Positions 10,423-21,155 of a stretch of 62,969 bases of DNA are shown here, piece by piece. Both the position numbers and the translations under genes were made by a program. This DNA comes from Bacteriovoracaceae bacterium (GTDB taxonomy: Bacteria > Bdellovibrionota > Bacteriovoracia > Bacteriovoracales > Bacteriovoracaceae). Each line of letters begins with the position of its first letter. Position 1 is the stretch's first letter. The stretch is from contig CANHIY010000002.1 in assembly GCA_947461175.1 (NCBI GenBank), forward strand, positions 1-62,969, in the 5' to 3' direction. The notes under the pieces were generated by a model. It saw nothing but the letters and a program-made list of their open reading frames with translations. It had not been told where the DNA came from and searched no databases.

Positions 10423-10442
10423 ATGTTTGATATATCAAACAT
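10423..10442. promoter_or_regulatory. Perfect 20-bp palindrome, candidate operator for the nuo operon
   Basis: ATGTTTGATATATCAAACAT equals its own reverse complement; about 80 bp upstream of nuoA. Confidence 0.5.
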
Positions 10443-10464
10443 ATCGGCCTTTTCGTTAGAATTA

Positions 10465-10492
10465 TTGAGTTTATCTATTGGCCCTGTTAAAT
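10465..10492 (+). promoter_or_regulatory. Candidate sigma70 promoter of the nuo operon
   Basis: TTGAGT - 16 nt - TTAAAT, just downstream of the palindrome. Confidence 0.3.
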
Positions 10493-10520
10493 TAAACTAT
10501 TCATTTTTCCTAAGGGTTTT

Positions 10521-10910
10521 ATGTTTCTTCCAATTGAAGGTTCTTTAGATTATCTTGCGGTCCTCATTCTCATCTGCATAGCGCTTGTGATTGCTACGGC
10601 TGTTATTTCCATCAACAAAATATTTGGAACAAGTCCTAGGGAGATAACTCGTAAAAAATACGAGACCTATGAATGCGGTGTGGAGTATGTAGGGGACGCC
10701 CATCAACAGTTTTCCGTCCGGTATTATCTTGTGGGAATTATTTTTCTCATTTTTGACGTGGAAGTTGTGTTCATGTACCCTTGGACGCTTGTCTATCACA
10801 CTTATTTAAAAACTGGCCCTCTCATCCTTCTCGAGATGGGATTATTTTTCATGCTTCTCTTGGGTGGATATTTTTATCTACGCTTAAGAGGTGCCTTGAG
10901 CTGGGATTAG
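10521..10910 (+). CDS. nuoA: NADH-quinone oxidoreductase subunit A
   Basis: '[44 protein letters not shown]'. Confidence 0.97.
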   Translation: MFLPIEGSLDYLAVLILICIALVIATAVISINKIFGTSPREITRKKYETYECGVEYVGDAHQQFSVRYYLVGIIFLIFDVEVVFMYPWTLVYHTYLKTGPLILLEMGLFFMLLLGGYFYLRLRGALSWD

Positions 10911-10920
10911 GGAGATTAAT

Positions 10921-11529
10921 ATGTCTAAAGACGGAAGTTCATTTTTTTATCCGACTCTTCTTTCTGAGGCTGCCAAGTGGGCTCAAAAGAATTCCCTCTG
11001 GCCTATGCCTTTCGGGACCTCTTGCTGTGGAATTGAGATGATGTCCACTTTGTCATCTACCTACGACCTTTCAAGATTTGGAGCTGAGGTTGTCCGTTTT
11101 TCACCAAGACAGGCCGATATGCTCATTGTTGCTGGAACCATTACAACAAAAATGGCTCCCGTCCTTAGGACCATTTATGATCAGATGCTTGAACCTAAAT
11201 GGGTTATCGCCATGGGGGCTTGCTCTTCTTCCGGTGGAATCTTTGATACCTATTCTGTGTTACAGGGGATTGACGAAATTATGCCTGTTGACGTCTATGT
11301 ACCAGGGTGTCCTCCTATTCCCGAAGGCTTAATTCATGCCATTCTTTATCTTCAGAATAAAATTGAAAAAGGCATGGACCGTAAGCCTGCTGAACGCCCG
11401 TCTTATGATGATGCAATGAATGCTATGACTTACAGAAAGAGTGCTGGGGATATTAAGGCCGATTTTGTGATAACTCCCGAGTATTTAAAACAACAAGAAG
11501 AGCTAAAGACCAAGCAGGAGCAAAAATAA
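10921..11529 (+). CDS. nuoB: NADH-quinone oxidoreductase subunit B
   Basis: '[11 protein letters not shown]', 'MGACSSSGG', '[10 protein letters not shown]' (N2 ligands intact). Confidence 0.98.
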   Translation: MSKDGSSFFYPTLLSEAAKWAQKNSLWPMPFGTSCCGIEMMSTLSSTYDLSRFGAEVVRFSPRQADMLIVAGTITTKMAPVLRTIYDQMLEPKWVIAMGACSSSGGIFDTYSVLQGIDEIMPVDVYVPGCPPIPEGLIHAILYLQNKIEKGMDRKPAERPSYDDAMNAMTYRKSAGDIKADFVITPEYLKQQEELKTKQEQK

Positions 11530-12116
11530 TGACGACTTCAATTGCTCCCAAAGCCCCTTATCTTGCCGCCCAGGAAAATTTAAGCAAACGCCTTGTTGAA
11601 AAATATGGAACTGATCGGAAAGTTGAATTTGATAAATTAAATGAGCCCATCATTTGGGCAAAATCACCTGAAGATGCAAAAGTGTTATTCAAATCTTTTA
11701 TGGTTGATGATGTTTTCAAGATGGATTTCCTCTCTGACATCACTGCCTACGATAATAAAGATCATGAGGATGGAAATAAACGTTTCGTTGTGGTCTACCA
11801 GCAGTATTCAACAACTCTTCATGTTCGTGTTCGAATTAAGTGTCTTCTTGATGAAAATGAAGAAGCTTTAACTTTAAGTGATGTGTTTAAGGGAGCAAAT
11901 TGGCTTGAGAGGGAAGTTTTTGATATGTTTGGAATAACATTTAAGGGACACCCGAACATGCGAAGGATCTTAATGGATGAGAGATTTACCGGGCATCCTC
12001 TTCGTAAAGAATATCCTATTAAACAAAGAGAACCATTTAAGGACAATATAGCTTTTCACCTTGGAGCAAATCCTAAATCTATCGATACTCACATTTTAGA
12101 AGGTGAGGAGAATTAA
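11529..12116 (+). CDS. nuoC: NADH-quinone oxidoreductase subunit C
   Basis: 'WLEREVFDMFGITFKGHPNMRRILMDERFTGHPLRKEYP'. Confidence 0.97.
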   Translation: MTTSIAPKAPYLAAQENLSKRLVEKYGTDRKVEFDKLNEPIIWAKSPEDAKVLFKSFMVDDVFKMDFLSDITAYDNKDHEDGNKRFVVVYQQYSTTLHVRVRIKCLLDENEEALTLSDVFKGANWLEREVFDMFGITFKGHPNMRRILMDERFTGHPLRKEYPIKQREPFKDNIAFHLGANPKSIDTHILEGEEN

Positions 12117-12117
12117 A

Positions 12118-13326
12118 ATGGCCGCACACGTTCAAGACCCACACCAGTTACAAGACTTCTATAATCCAAACGTCCTTATAAATTTGGGACCCTCTCACCC
12201 GGCCATGCACGGAACCCTTCGCGTTATGTGTCGAGTCAATGGAGAAACCATTGAGGATGCCAATTGTGAAATAGGTTATCTTCATAGGGCCATTGAGAAG
12301 CTTGGTGAAGAAAAAACTTATCATCAATGGATGGTTTATACTGACAGACTGAATTATTGCTCTGCTCTCAACAACAACATTGCTTACGCCATGGCCGTTG
12401 AGAATATTATGAATATTTCAATAACTGAAAGATGCATGTGGATTCGAGTCATGTGTATGGAGCTTTCCCGAATCATTGATCACATCATTTGTGTGGCCAT
12501 CAATGCTCTTGACCTTGGTGCCATGACAGTCTTTTGGCTCCTTTATCACTGGCGAGAAGAAGCTTACACTATGATTGAATCTATGTGTGGCATGCGCCTA
12601 ACAACAACTTATGCCCGAATTGGTGGGATGAGTTATGACATTCCAGATAATCTTCGGGAACGTCTTTGGAAATTTTGTGAAGATTTCCCTCGAGCACTGG
12701 ATGAAGTGGAAGGTCTTTTAACTTCCAACCGAATCTGGATAGACCGGACTAAGGGCGTAGGAGTCATTTCAAAGGAAGATGCTCTTAAATTTTCCATTAC
12801 TGGACCATGTCTAAGGGCATCAGGTGTAGATCATGATCTTCGAAGAGACCGTCCTTATTATGTTTACCCTGAGCTTGATTTTGATGTCGTAGTCGGCTCT
12901 AACGGAGATGTCTATGATCGTTACCTCATACGTTTAGAGGAGATGAGGCAGTCCATTCGCATCCTTAAGCAGTGTAATGACCGAATGCCTGAAGGTCCTT
13001 TATGGGTTGATGATAAGCGTGTGCAGATTCCTGAGAAAATAGATGTCTACACAAAAATGGAAGTCCTTATTCACCACTTTAAGATTTTTATGGAAGGAAT
13101 TGATGTTCCAAAGGGTGAAGCTTTTACCTGTGTTGAAGGTCCAAACGGAGAGCTTGGTTTTTATATTGTTAGCCGCGGAGGACCCAAAGCTTGGAGAATG
13201 AGGGTCAAGTCGCCTTCATTCATGTTGTTCCAGAGCTTTGAAGCCTCTGTTAAAGGTGGAAAAATTCCAGATGCCGTGGCTCATTTAGGAAGTGTGAATA
13301 TCATTGCCGGCGAATTAGATCGCTAG
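12118..13326 (+). CDS. nuoD: NADH-quinone oxidoreductase subunit D
   Basis: 'NLGPSHPAMHGTLRV', 'IGYLHRAIEKLGEEKTYHQ', C-terminal 'IIAGELDR'. Confidence 0.98.
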   Translation: MAAHVQDPHQLQDFYNPNVLINLGPSHPAMHGTLRVMCRVNGETIEDANCEIGYLHRAIEKLGEEKTYHQWMVYTDRLNYCSALNNNIAYAMAVENIMNISITERCMWIRVMCMELSRIIDHIICVAINALDLGAMTVFWLLYHWREEAYTMIESMCGMRLTTTYARIGGMSYDIPDNLRERLWKFCEDFPRALDEVEGLLTSNRIWIDRTKGVGVISKEDALKFSITGPCLRASGVDHDLRRDRPYYVYPELDFDVVVGSNGDVYDRYLIRLEEMRQSIRILKQCNDRMPEGPLWVDDKRVQIPEKIDVYTKMEVLIHHFKIFMEGIDVPKGEAFTCVEGPNGELGFYIVSRGGPKAWRMRVKSPSFMLFQSFEASVKGGKIPDAVAHLGSVNIIAGELDR

Positions 13327-13336
13327 GAGTAAGAAT

Positions 13337-13861
13337 ATGTTGTCTGAAAGAATTAAAAATACAATCAATGGAATCCGTCATCAATTTCCAACAGAACAGG
13401 CCCTTCTACTGCCTCTTCTTCACGAAATCCAAGAAGAGCATGGTTGGCTATCCATAGATTCCATGAAAGCAGCGGGAGAATTTCTTAATCTTCCCTTATC
13501 AAAAGTTAGGGAAGTCGCAAGTTTTTATACCATGTATAAGCTTGAGCCCTGTGGAAAGGTGGACGTTCAAATTTGTACAAACATTTCATGTTGGCTCAAC
13601 GGGTCCGATAAGCTTGTTTCATGTGCTGAAAAGAAATTAGGCATCAAAACTGGAGAAACAACTAAGGATGGCAAATTTACCCTAAGCCAAGTTGAATGTT
13701 TAGCATCGTGTGGGACAGCTCCCGTCGTGCAGATGAATCAAGACTACTTTGAGAATATTTCAACGGAAGAATTCTCAAAGCTTCTGGACGATGCCAGTCG
13801 AGACCTTGATCAGGGGAAAGTGGTAGGTAAAAGCACTCAAAAACCAGGAGTATGGCCATGA
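13337..13861 (+). CDS. nuoE: NADH-quinone oxidoreductase subunit E
   Basis: '[28 protein letters not shown]...[15 protein letters not shown]'. Confidence 0.97.
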   Translation: MLSERIKNTINGIRHQFPTEQALLLPLLHEIQEEHGWLSIDSMKAAGEFLNLPLSKVREVASFYTMYKLEPCGKVDVQICTNISCWLNGSDKLVSCAEKKLGIKTGETTKDGKFTLSQVECLASCGTAPVVQMNQDYFENISTEEFSKLLDDASRDLDQGKVVGKSTQKPGVWP

Positions 13862-15189
13862 TGTATAACAATGAGCACTTTGAGCCAGTCATTACAAAAT
13901 TTGTCAATGAAGCTGGTTCCGAGACGATTGATTTCTATATCAATAAGGAAAACGGTTATAAGGCCTTGGAAAAAGCCCTGAAGATGAAGCCTGCTGAAGT
14001 GGTGGATGAAGTTAAAAAGTCCAACCTTCGTGGTAGAGGAGGAGCAGGGTTCCCAACAGGAATGAAATGGTCCTTTATGCCAGCTAATCCAGTGGATGCT
14101 AATGGCAATCCGAAGCCTAAATATCTTGTTTGCAATGCTGATGAAGGTGAGCCAGGAACATTCAAAGACCGCCTTATCATGACCAAAACTCCTCATAAAA
14201 TGATTGAGGGTATGATCATTGGAGGCCATGCTATTGGATCAAATAAAGGTTTTGTTTATATCCGTGGTGAGTTTCATAAAGAGATCCGCCTTATGCAAAA
14301 GGCTATTGATGATGCCTATGCAAGAGGGTTTCTTGGAAAGAATATTCTTGGTTCTGATTTTCATTTTGATCTCGTGATTTATAAAGGTGCTGGTGCCTAC
14401 ATCTGTGGAGAAGAAACAGCACTTCTTAATTCATTAGAAGGTAAGCGAGGGGAACCAAGACTAAAGCCTCCTTTCCCTGCTCAAGTGGGGGCCTTCGGTA
14501 TGCCTTCTTGCGTGAATAACGTAGAAACATTTGCAGCTGTTCCCTACATCATCTCTGAAGGGGCGGAAAAATATGCAAAGATGGGAACTGAACGAGCAGG
14601 TGGAACACGCTTGATCGGAGTCTCTGGTCACGTAAATAAACCTGGAGTTTATGAATTCCCCATGAACCTATCAATCAACGAAATCATAGAGATTGCTGGT
14701 GGAGTTAAGGGCGGGAAACTCAAAGCAGTGATTCCTGGAGGAGCATCTGCTCCCATGTTACGGGCCGATGAATGTGACGTGAAAACCGATTATGAATCCC
14801 TTGCCAAAGCAGGTACGATGGCCGGTTCGGGTGGTATCATCGTGATGAATGATACGGTTAATATCGTCGAGGCCACTTATACTCTTTTAAAATTTTATGA
14901 ACACGAATCCTGTGGTCAATGTTCCCAGTGCCGTGAAGGTTCCCATTGGCTGGCCCGCATGTTTAAGCGGATTTTAGATGGAGGGGGAACCCAGGATGAT
15001 CTTGATTATGTCGCAAAAATTTGTGGCAATATGGCCGGGCAAACAATTTGTGCCTTTGCTGATGCTGTCACTGGCCCAGCACTTTCCTCAGTGAAAAAAT
15101 TTAGAAATGAGTTTGAAGAACTGATCCGAAACGGTGGGCTTCATGGAAATAAAAAACAAGTTAATGTAAATGAAGGTGTCCATGTCTAA
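13858..15189 (+). CDS. nuoF: NADH-quinone oxidoreductase subunit F
   Basis: '[17 protein letters not shown]', '[12 protein letters not shown]'; overlaps nuoE stop. Confidence 0.97.
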   Translation: MMYNNEHFEPVITKFVNEAGSETIDFYINKENGYKALEKALKMKPAEVVDEVKKSNLRGRGGAGFPTGMKWSFMPANPVDANGNPKPKYLVCNADEGEPGTFKDRLIMTKTPHKMIEGMIIGGHAIGSNKGFVYIRGEFHKEIRLMQKAIDDAYARGFLGKNILGSDFHFDLVIYKGAGAYICGEETALLNSLEGKRGEPRLKPPFPAQVGAFGMPSCVNNVETFAAVPYIISEGAEKYAKMGTERAGGTRLIGVSGHVNKPGVYEFPMNLSINEIIEIAGGVKGGKLKAVIPGGASAPMLRADECDVKTDYESLAKAGTMAGSGGIIVMNDTVNIVEATYTLLKFYEHESCGQCSQCREGSHWLARMFKRILDGGGTQDDLDYVAKICGNMAGQTICAFADAVTGPALSSVKKFRNEFEELIRNGGLHGNKKQVNVNEGVHV

Positions 15190-16723
15190 TAATGTTCATG
15201 AAATCATTAAACCTAAAGAAGATCTGAACTACTCTTCTGAAAAAAAGCCTATCCACTCAGATTCCTCAGTAGAGGCTAAGCCTCTACCGAAAGTGACAAT
15301 AGACGGTAAAACCTATGAGTTCAAGCCTGGTGATACGATCATGCAGGTTGCAGAACGATATAAGGTCCATGAGGAAATACCTCGCTTCTGTTATCACCCG
15401 GCTATGCCCATTGCCGGAACCTGCCGTATGTGCACGGTGGAGGTAGAAAAAGCACCAAAGCTTATGACCTCTTGTTCAACACCGGCCGCAGACGGGATGA
15501 TCGTTCATACTAAATCTGAAAAGGTCTTGAAGTCTCGAACAGGAGTGATGGACTTTCTTCTGACGAATCATCCTCTTGATTGCCCAGTTTGTGATAAAGC
15601 AGGGGAGTGTGAACTTCAAGATTATAACTTTGAATATGGTCCTTCACACTCAAACTTCAAAGAAGAAAAAAGAGTGTACGAGGATGCTACTACCAAGAAG
15701 CTATCCGATCAGGTCACTCTAAACATGAACCGATGTGTACATTGTGAAAGATGTGTCCGTTTTACTGATGATGTTACAAAAACAAATGACCTCGTTATGG
15801 TCAATCGTGGCTGGCACAAAGAACTTGATGTTGCTGATGAAAGAGGCCTTTTTAATGATTACCAGGGATGTTTAACTGATTTCTGTCCCGTGGGTGCTCT
15901 TACCTGGAATGATTTTCGTTTCAAAAAACGTTCGTGGTTTTTAGATAAAAAAGCCTCTGTCTGTGACAGATGCTCAAAAGGCTGTAACATTGAAGTTCAT
16001 TCAGACCGGGATGTGGTTTACCGTTACATACCAGTTTACAACGAATTGGTGAATGGCCACTGGATGTGTGATGAGGGACGTTCTTCCTATAACGATCTTA
16101 TGGATCCTCAGAGAATCATTTCTCCACTTTTAAATCACAACAACTCGATGACCTCAACATCCCTAGAGACTGTCATTGGTGAAGTAAAAAAAGTTCTCAA
16201 AACTGCTGCATCTATTCAGGTTGTCGTAGGTACAGATGCAACCCGTGAAGAGGCAGCACTTCTAAAAGAAAAATCAACGCTAGCTTTTGGTAAACCGGTC
16301 ACAATTAACTTTTACAATGGTCATATTCAAACCTCTCAGGAGGATAAAAAGCTTGATCACATGCTGCGTATGACCGATAAAACACCAAACACCCGGGGTG
16401 TTGAGGAAACAGGTCTGGCACCTCTTCCGAATGGAGAGCTGTCATCTGAGGTTGCTATTATTTTCAGAAATGGTCGTGCTGGCATCCCAAAAATGAACCC
16501 ACATCAAAAAGTGATTCTGTGGGGAGTTTGGAATATTGAAGAAGTTAAAAATCTTCCAACTAATAATATCATCGCCGTCATTCCTGGACTTGCTACCATT
16601 GAAAAAGAGGGAAGTTTTAAAAATACTGATGGAGTGGTTCAGAAGTTTCATCCGGCCATTCAACACCGCGGAGGAGCAGTCACTGTTCACCATGTTGTTG
16701 GTTTAATGACTAATAATAATTAA
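15182..16723 (+). CDS. nuoG: NADH-quinone oxidoreductase subunit G (short form)
   Basis: [2Fe-2S] and [4Fe-4S] motifs: '[17 protein letters not shown]', '[17 protein letters not shown]', '[12 protein letters not shown]', 'CDRCSKGCN'. Confidence 0.95.
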   Translation: MSNNVHEIIKPKEDLNYSSEKKPIHSDSSVEAKPLPKVTIDGKTYEFKPGDTIMQVAERYKVHEEIPRFCYHPAMPIAGTCRMCTVEVEKAPKLMTSCSTPAADGMIVHTKSEKVLKSRTGVMDFLLTNHPLDCPVCDKAGECELQDYNFEYGPSHSNFKEEKRVYEDATTKKLSDQVTLNMNRCVHCERCVRFTDDVTKTNDLVMVNRGWHKELDVADERGLFNDYQGCLTDFCPVGALTWNDFRFKKRSWFLDKKASVCDRCSKGCNIEVHSDRDVVYRYIPVYNELVNGHWMCDEGRSSYNDLMDPQRIISPLLNHNNSMTSTSLETVIGEVKKVLKTAASIQVVVGTDATREEAALLKEKSTLAFGKPVTINFYNGHIQTSQEDKKLDHMLRMTDKTPNTRGVEETGLAPLPNGELSSEVAIIFRNGRAGIPKMNPHQKVILWGVWNIEEVKNLPTNNIIAVIPGLATIEKEGSFKNTDGVVQKFHPAIQHRGGAVTVHHVVGLMTNNN

Positions 16724-16735
16724 GAAGTGAGTATT

Positions 16736-17803
16736 ATGGAATATTTTGATTTCATTCAGTTGATGGCAAAAATCCTCCTGGTGGTGGGGGTTAGTCTAGG
16801 TGTCGTTCCTGTCATGGTGTGGTTTGAACGAAGAGGTGCTGCTTGGATGCAGGGACGAGTTGGTCCTAACCGCGTTGGTCCCTTTGGTCTTCTTCAGCCT
16901 CTAGCGGATGTTGTGAAATTTATTATGAAAGAGGATTTTGTTCCAAAAAATGCGAACAAGTTTTACTACTATCTTGCCCCTCTCATTGCCTTGATTGCTC
17001 CGCTTTGTGCTCTGTCTGTGATTCCTTTTGGGTCCAAGGCGATTGTTAATGGTCAAGAAGTTGTCCTCCAAATTGCTCAAATGGATTCTGGTGTTATTTT
17101 TATTCTGGCATTTGCTGGTTTAGAAGTTTATCCCATCATTCTTGCTGGCTGGGCATCGAATAACAAGTACTCGGTTCTAGGAGCTCTTCGAGGCTCTTCG
17201 CAAATTGTTTCCTATGAAATTTCCATGGGACTAGCACTCCTCTCTATGTTGATTGTTTATGGAACTTTTAATCCCCATGAAATGGTCGCTTGGCAGTCTG
17301 AGAACTACTGGGGAGCCTTGATAAATCCTTTTGGAGCACTTGTTTTTCTTATCTCTATTTTTGCTGAAACTAACCGGCTTCCCTTTGATCTTCCGGAAGG
17401 AGAATCTGAAATCGTTGCGGGTTATCACCTTGAATATGGGGCCATGAAGTTTGCACTGTTCTTTATGGCGGAATATGTGGCCATGATTATGGCCTCAGCG
17501 CTTATTTCAACTCTGTTCTTTGGGGGTTACTCCCTTCTTCCTGGAATGGGCACTCTCGTTTCAATGATCTCATCTCAGTTTGGTTTTGGTGAAGTTGGTG
17601 TGACGAACGTCACAGCTGTCTTCCAATTCATATCTCTATGTTCGAAAGTTGGATTTTTCATGTTCCTCTTTGTATGGATCAGATGGACTCTACCGCGTTT
17701 CCGTTTTGACCAATTAATGGACCTTGGATGGAAAATACTGTTCCCACTTTCTCTTATTAACCTCGTCGTTGTAACCGTTATGGTTTACTTCCTTAATCAA
17801 TAG
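16736..17803 (+). CDS. nuoH: NADH-quinone oxidoreductase subunit H
   Basis: 'WFERRGAAWMQGRVGPNRVGPFGLLQPLADVVKF', 'ETNRLPFDLPEGESEIVAGYHLEYG'. Confidence 0.97.
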   Translation: MEYFDFIQLMAKILLVVGVSLGVVPVMVWFERRGAAWMQGRVGPNRVGPFGLLQPLADVVKFIMKEDFVPKNANKFYYYLAPLIALIAPLCALSVIPFGSKAIVNGQEVVLQIAQMDSGVIFILAFAGLEVYPIILAGWASNNKYSVLGALRGSSQIVSYEISMGLALLSMLIVYGTFNPHEMVAWQSENYWGALINPFGALVFLISIFAETNRLPFDLPEGESEIVAGYHLEYGAMKFALFFMAEYVAMIMASALISTLFFGGYSLLPGMGTLVSMISSQFGFGEVGVTNVTAVFQFISLCSKVGFFMFLFVWIRWTLPRFRFDQLMDLGWKILFPLSLINLVVVTVMVYFLNQ

Positions 17804-17812
17804 AGAGGCACC

Positions 17813-18328
17813 ATGGGAACTATAAACGTTTCTAAAAAGTATACGGCTAAAGAAAGAGCATACCTTCCTGCAATCCTTATCGGTATGAAAATTACGATGA
17901 AGAGATTCATAGAGGGATTCTTTTTTAGAAAGCACTTTACGATTCTTTATCCAGAAAAAAAGAGGGATTACTCTGATAGATTTAGAGGGGCCCATTTCAT
18001 TTCAGTGGATGAAAACAAAACGGAGAATTGCACCGCATGCTTTCTTTGTGAGACTGTTTGCCCTGCTGAATGTATTCACATCGTGGCAGATGAGAGGGAA
18101 GAAGAAACAAACATTTATGGAGTCAAAAAAGAAAAGAAACCCTTGAGTTTTGATATTGATCTCTTGCGCTGCTGTTTTTGTGGTTTCTGCGAAGAGGCTT
18201 GTCCTAAAGACGCCATTAAACTTTCTACTAACTATGAAATGGCAACTTATTCTCGTGATGAGGCCATTGTTGATCTTGATCAGCTTAAACGTCCTATGAA
18301 TGGCCGTCATGAAAAGAAGGATAACTAA
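17813..18328 (+). CDS. nuoI: NADH-quinone oxidoreductase subunit I
   Basis: Two 4Fe-4S motifs 'CTACFLCETVCPAECI' and 'CCFCGFCEEACPKDAI'. Confidence 0.96.
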   Translation: MGTINVSKKYTAKERAYLPAILIGMKITMKRFIEGFFFRKHFTILYPEKKRDYSDRFRGAHFISVDENKTENCTACFLCETVCPAECIHIVADEREEETNIYGVKKEKKPLSFDIDLLRCCFCGFCEEACPKDAIKLSTNYEMATYSRDEAIVDLDQLKRPMNGRHEKKDN

Positions 18329-18852
18329 TGAGTCCAGTTATTTTAATTCTCGCTGTTATTTCTGTGATTCTTGCCATAACGATGCTTTTTGCCAAAAATC
18401 CTATCACTTCAGCTCTTTGTCTTTTGGGAGTGCTCCTAATGACAGCTGGTATTTATGGATTAATTGGAGAGCACCTCATCGCTACCATTCAGTTGGTTGT
18501 TTATGCTGGGGCCATCATGGTTCTTTTTATTTTCTCCATCATGCTTTTAAATCTCACTACTGAATCTGAAGATCATAAAAAAGAGCCACTTTTGTATGTC
18601 TCGGCCATTGCTTTAGGGGGGGGAGTCCTGACCTTCATCATTTTGGCCCTGAATGAGCATTTTCTAAAGCATCCGATGGATTATTCTTTCGGAAAATTTT
18701 CACCGGAAGTGATTGCTCAGCTTGGTGGAAATTCTAAAGTGCTCTCCCATGCCTTGTTCAGTCAATTTTATGTCTCTTTTGAAGTTATCTCTCTTGCCCT
18801 TTTAATTGCCATAGTGGGAGCTGTTGTTCTTGCTAAAAGAAAATTTGATTAA
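18328..18852 (+). CDS. nuoJ: NADH-quinone oxidoreductase subunit J
   Basis: 'IGEHLIATIQLVVYAGAIMVLFIFSIMLLNL'. Confidence 0.95.
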   Translation: MSPVILILAVISVILAITMLFAKNPITSALCLLGVLLMTAGIYGLIGEHLIATIQLVVYAGAIMVLFIFSIMLLNLTTESEDHKKEPLLYVSAIALGGGVLTFIILALNEHFLKHPMDYSFGKFSPEVIAQLGGNSKVLSHALFSQFYVSFEVISLALLIAIVGAVVLAKRKFD

Positions 18853-18861
18853 GGTATTTAT

Positions 18862-19164
18862 ATGACAAATGATGTACTGGTTCAGACACTTGCTGCGGTT
18901 CTTTTTACTATTGGAATCCTTGTGGTGCTTTTAAGAAGAGACACCATTATGGTTCTTATGGGTATAGAGCTGCTTCTTAATTCCGCTAACTTGTCTTTGG
19001 TTGCTTTTTCAAAGTCAGCAGCAATGATTGAAGGACAACTTCAAGTTTTCTTTGTCATCACCATTGCTGCAGCAGAGTCGGCCATTGGACTTTCAATCCT
19101 GATCAATCTCTACCGGAACTTTGGATCCATTAAAACTCAAAATGCTTCTACTCTTAAAGGATAA
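18862..19164 (+). CDS. nuoK: NADH-quinone oxidoreductase subunit K
   Basis: 'MGIELLLNSANLSLVAFS...QLQVFFVITIAAAESAIGLSIL'. Confidence 0.96.
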   Translation: MTNDVLVQTLAAVLFTIGILVVLLRRDTIMVLMGIELLLNSANLSLVAFSKSAAMIEGQLQVFFVITIAAAESAIGLSILINLYRNFGSIKTQNASTLKG

Positions 19165-21143
19165 TGAACGTGGAAACTATGCAATCTTCTCTCCCACTTC
19201 TCATCTTAATTTCCCCCTTGATCGGTTTTTTTATTAATGGGGTTATTTTGCCACTGAAACTAAAAGGATTTGCTAAAACTGATCCTCACACCGCAGGCTA
19301 TACGGCAACCTTTTTTATTGGGCTTTCATTTGTTTTGGCCTGTGCTGCTTTCTCCAAATTAACTGGTGTAGGAGGGAATCCCTCCCTCGTTTCATTTTGT
19401 TTTGAGTGGTTTAACTTTGGTGGACTTAACATTCCCTTTGAACTCCGTATGGACAAGCTCTCTGGAATACTTGTGATGATTATCACAGGTATTGGAACCT
19501 TGATTCATCTTTACTCAACAAGTTATATGCATGATGAAGAGTGCGTAGGTCGTTATTTTTCCTACCTCAATCTTTTTTGCTTCAACATGCTTCTTCTTGT
19601 CCTAGGTAATAATTTGCCCCTCTTATTTTTTGGTTGGGAGGGAGTAGGTCTGTGCTCCTACCTCCTCATTGGCTTTTGGTATACTGATACTGAAAAGGCC
19701 AATGCCGGTAAGAAAGCTTTTATTGTGAACCGGGTAGGGGACCTTGGTTTTCTAATTGGGATGTTTCTTCTTTTTAGAGAACTTGGAACTTTAAATCTTG
19801 TTGAAATTAATACTCTTCTCTCTAATCCTGAGGTGACAACCAGGATCATGCCTTCAGTTACCCTTATCTGTCTTTCTCTTTTTGTGGGGGCAACGGGCAA
19901 GTCTGCTCAAATTCCTCTCTATGTCTGGCTTCCAGATGCCATGAGTGGTCCTACTCCAGTATCTGCTCTCATCCACGCCGCTACCATGGTGACGGCCGGT
20001 GTTTATATGATTGCTCGCCTAAATCCACTCTTTGAGCTTTCTCCAGTTGCTTTAAGCGTGATCGCTCATACTGGAGCCTTGACTGCCTTATTTGCTGGAA
20101 CAATTGCTGTGGCCCAAACAGATATCAAGAAGGTTTTGGCCTATTCCACTGTTTCTCAATTAGGATTTATGTTCCTTGCCTGCGGAGTTGGTGCCTATCA
20201 GACTGCTGTCTTTCACCTCATGACCCATGCTTTTTTTAAAGCACTTCTCTTCCTAGGATCGGGTTCTGTGATCCATGCTTGTTCTGGTGAGCAAGATATG
20301 ACAAAGATGGGTGGGCTTAAAAAGTATCTGCCTCACACTCACTCTACGATGCTTGTTGGATCCCTTGCTATCTCTGGGATCCCCTTCTTCTCAGGATTTT
20401 TTTCCAAAGACGAAATCCTTTACTCCACAATTGCACTTCCTGGTGGGGTTTCCTACCTTTTCGTCGTGGGAGTCCTAACTGCTATACTCACCGCTTTCTA
20501 CACTGGTAGGATGATGAGCCTCACATTTTATGGACCTGAAAAAATGTCTCATGATGTAAAACATCATCTCCATGAATCTCCTGGGCTTATGACTTTTCCT
20601 CTTTATGTTCTGGCCTTTTTAGCAGCATTTGGTGGTTTTCTTGGAGTTCCTCACCTCATGGGAGATTTCTTGGGTCACATGCCGCATTTCCTCTCTGAGT
20701 GGCTAAACCCAGTTGTTCCGGCCAAGCATCTTCCTTTAGTGGGAGTAAAAATTCCTCTCCATGAAGGAGTGGTCATGGTGGGCTCATCAGTTATTGCCTT
20801 AGCTTCATTTATTGCAGGAATTAAGGTCTTTAAGAAAATTGAGTTCATCTCTGATGCTTTCTCAGGACTTCTTCCTTTGCAAAAACTCCTCTCACATAAA
20901 TACTACATCGATGAACTCTATTCATTAGTTATTGTTACTCCCATCAAAAAGATCTCATCTTTTGCCGGAGAGGTTTTTGATAAACTTTTTATCGACGGAG
21001 CAGTGAATGGTCTAGGTCGTGGAGTACGTTTAGTGGGAGCGAGTTTACGTACTATTCAAACAGGTGATCTTCAGACCTATGGATTGCTTATGCTTGGTGG
21101 AGTTCTTCTCGTTGTTCTTTTTATTTTTAAAGTTTTGGCCTAA
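19164..21143 (+). CDS. nuoL: NADH-quinone oxidoreductase subunit L
   Basis: 'FFGWEGVGLCSYLLIGFWY', 'LPDAMSGPTPVSALIHAATMVTAGVYM'. Confidence 0.97.
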   Translation: MNVETMQSSLPLLILISPLIGFFINGVILPLKLKGFAKTDPHTAGYTATFFIGLSFVLACAAFSKLTGVGGNPSLVSFCFEWFNFGGLNIPFELRMDKLSGILVMIITGIGTLIHLYSTSYMHDEECVGRYFSYLNLFCFNMLLLVLGNNLPLLFFGWEGVGLCSYLLIGFWYTDTEKANAGKKAFIVNRVGDLGFLIGMFLLFRELGTLNLVEINTLLSNPEVTTRIMPSVTLICLSLFVGATGKSAQIPLYVWLPDAMSGPTPVSALIHAATMVTAGVYMIARLNPLFELSPVALSVIAHTGALTALFAGTIAVAQTDIKKVLAYSTVSQLGFMFLACGVGAYQTAVFHLMTHAFFKALLFLGSGSVIHACSGEQDMTKMGGLKKYLPHTHSTMLVGSLAISGIPFFSGFFSKDEILYSTIALPGGVSYLFVVGVLTAILTAFYTGRMMSLTFYGPEKMSHDVKHHLHESPGLMTFPLYVLAFLAAFGGFLGVPHLMGDFLGHMPHFLSEWLNPVVPAKHLPLVGVKIPLHEGVVMVGSSVIALASFIAGIKVFKKIEFISDAFSGLLPLQKLLSHKYYIDELYSLVIVTPIKKISSFAGEVFDKLFIDGAVNGLGRGVRLVGASLRTIQTGDLQTYGLLMLGGVLLVVLFIFKVLA

Positions 21144-21155
21144 GGATTTGTACAC

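Noticed and set aside
10423-10442. Canonical FNR box
   Set aside because: Half-sites TTGAT/ATCAA are separated by 2 nt instead of the 4 nt required, so not called FNR
10781-11041. Alternate-frame ORF across nuoA/nuoB junction
   Set aside because: Frame shadow of strongly conserved nuo genes
13837-14229. 130-aa antisense ORF opposite nuoE/nuoF
   Set aside because: Shadow of conserved nuoF coding sequence, no independent evidence
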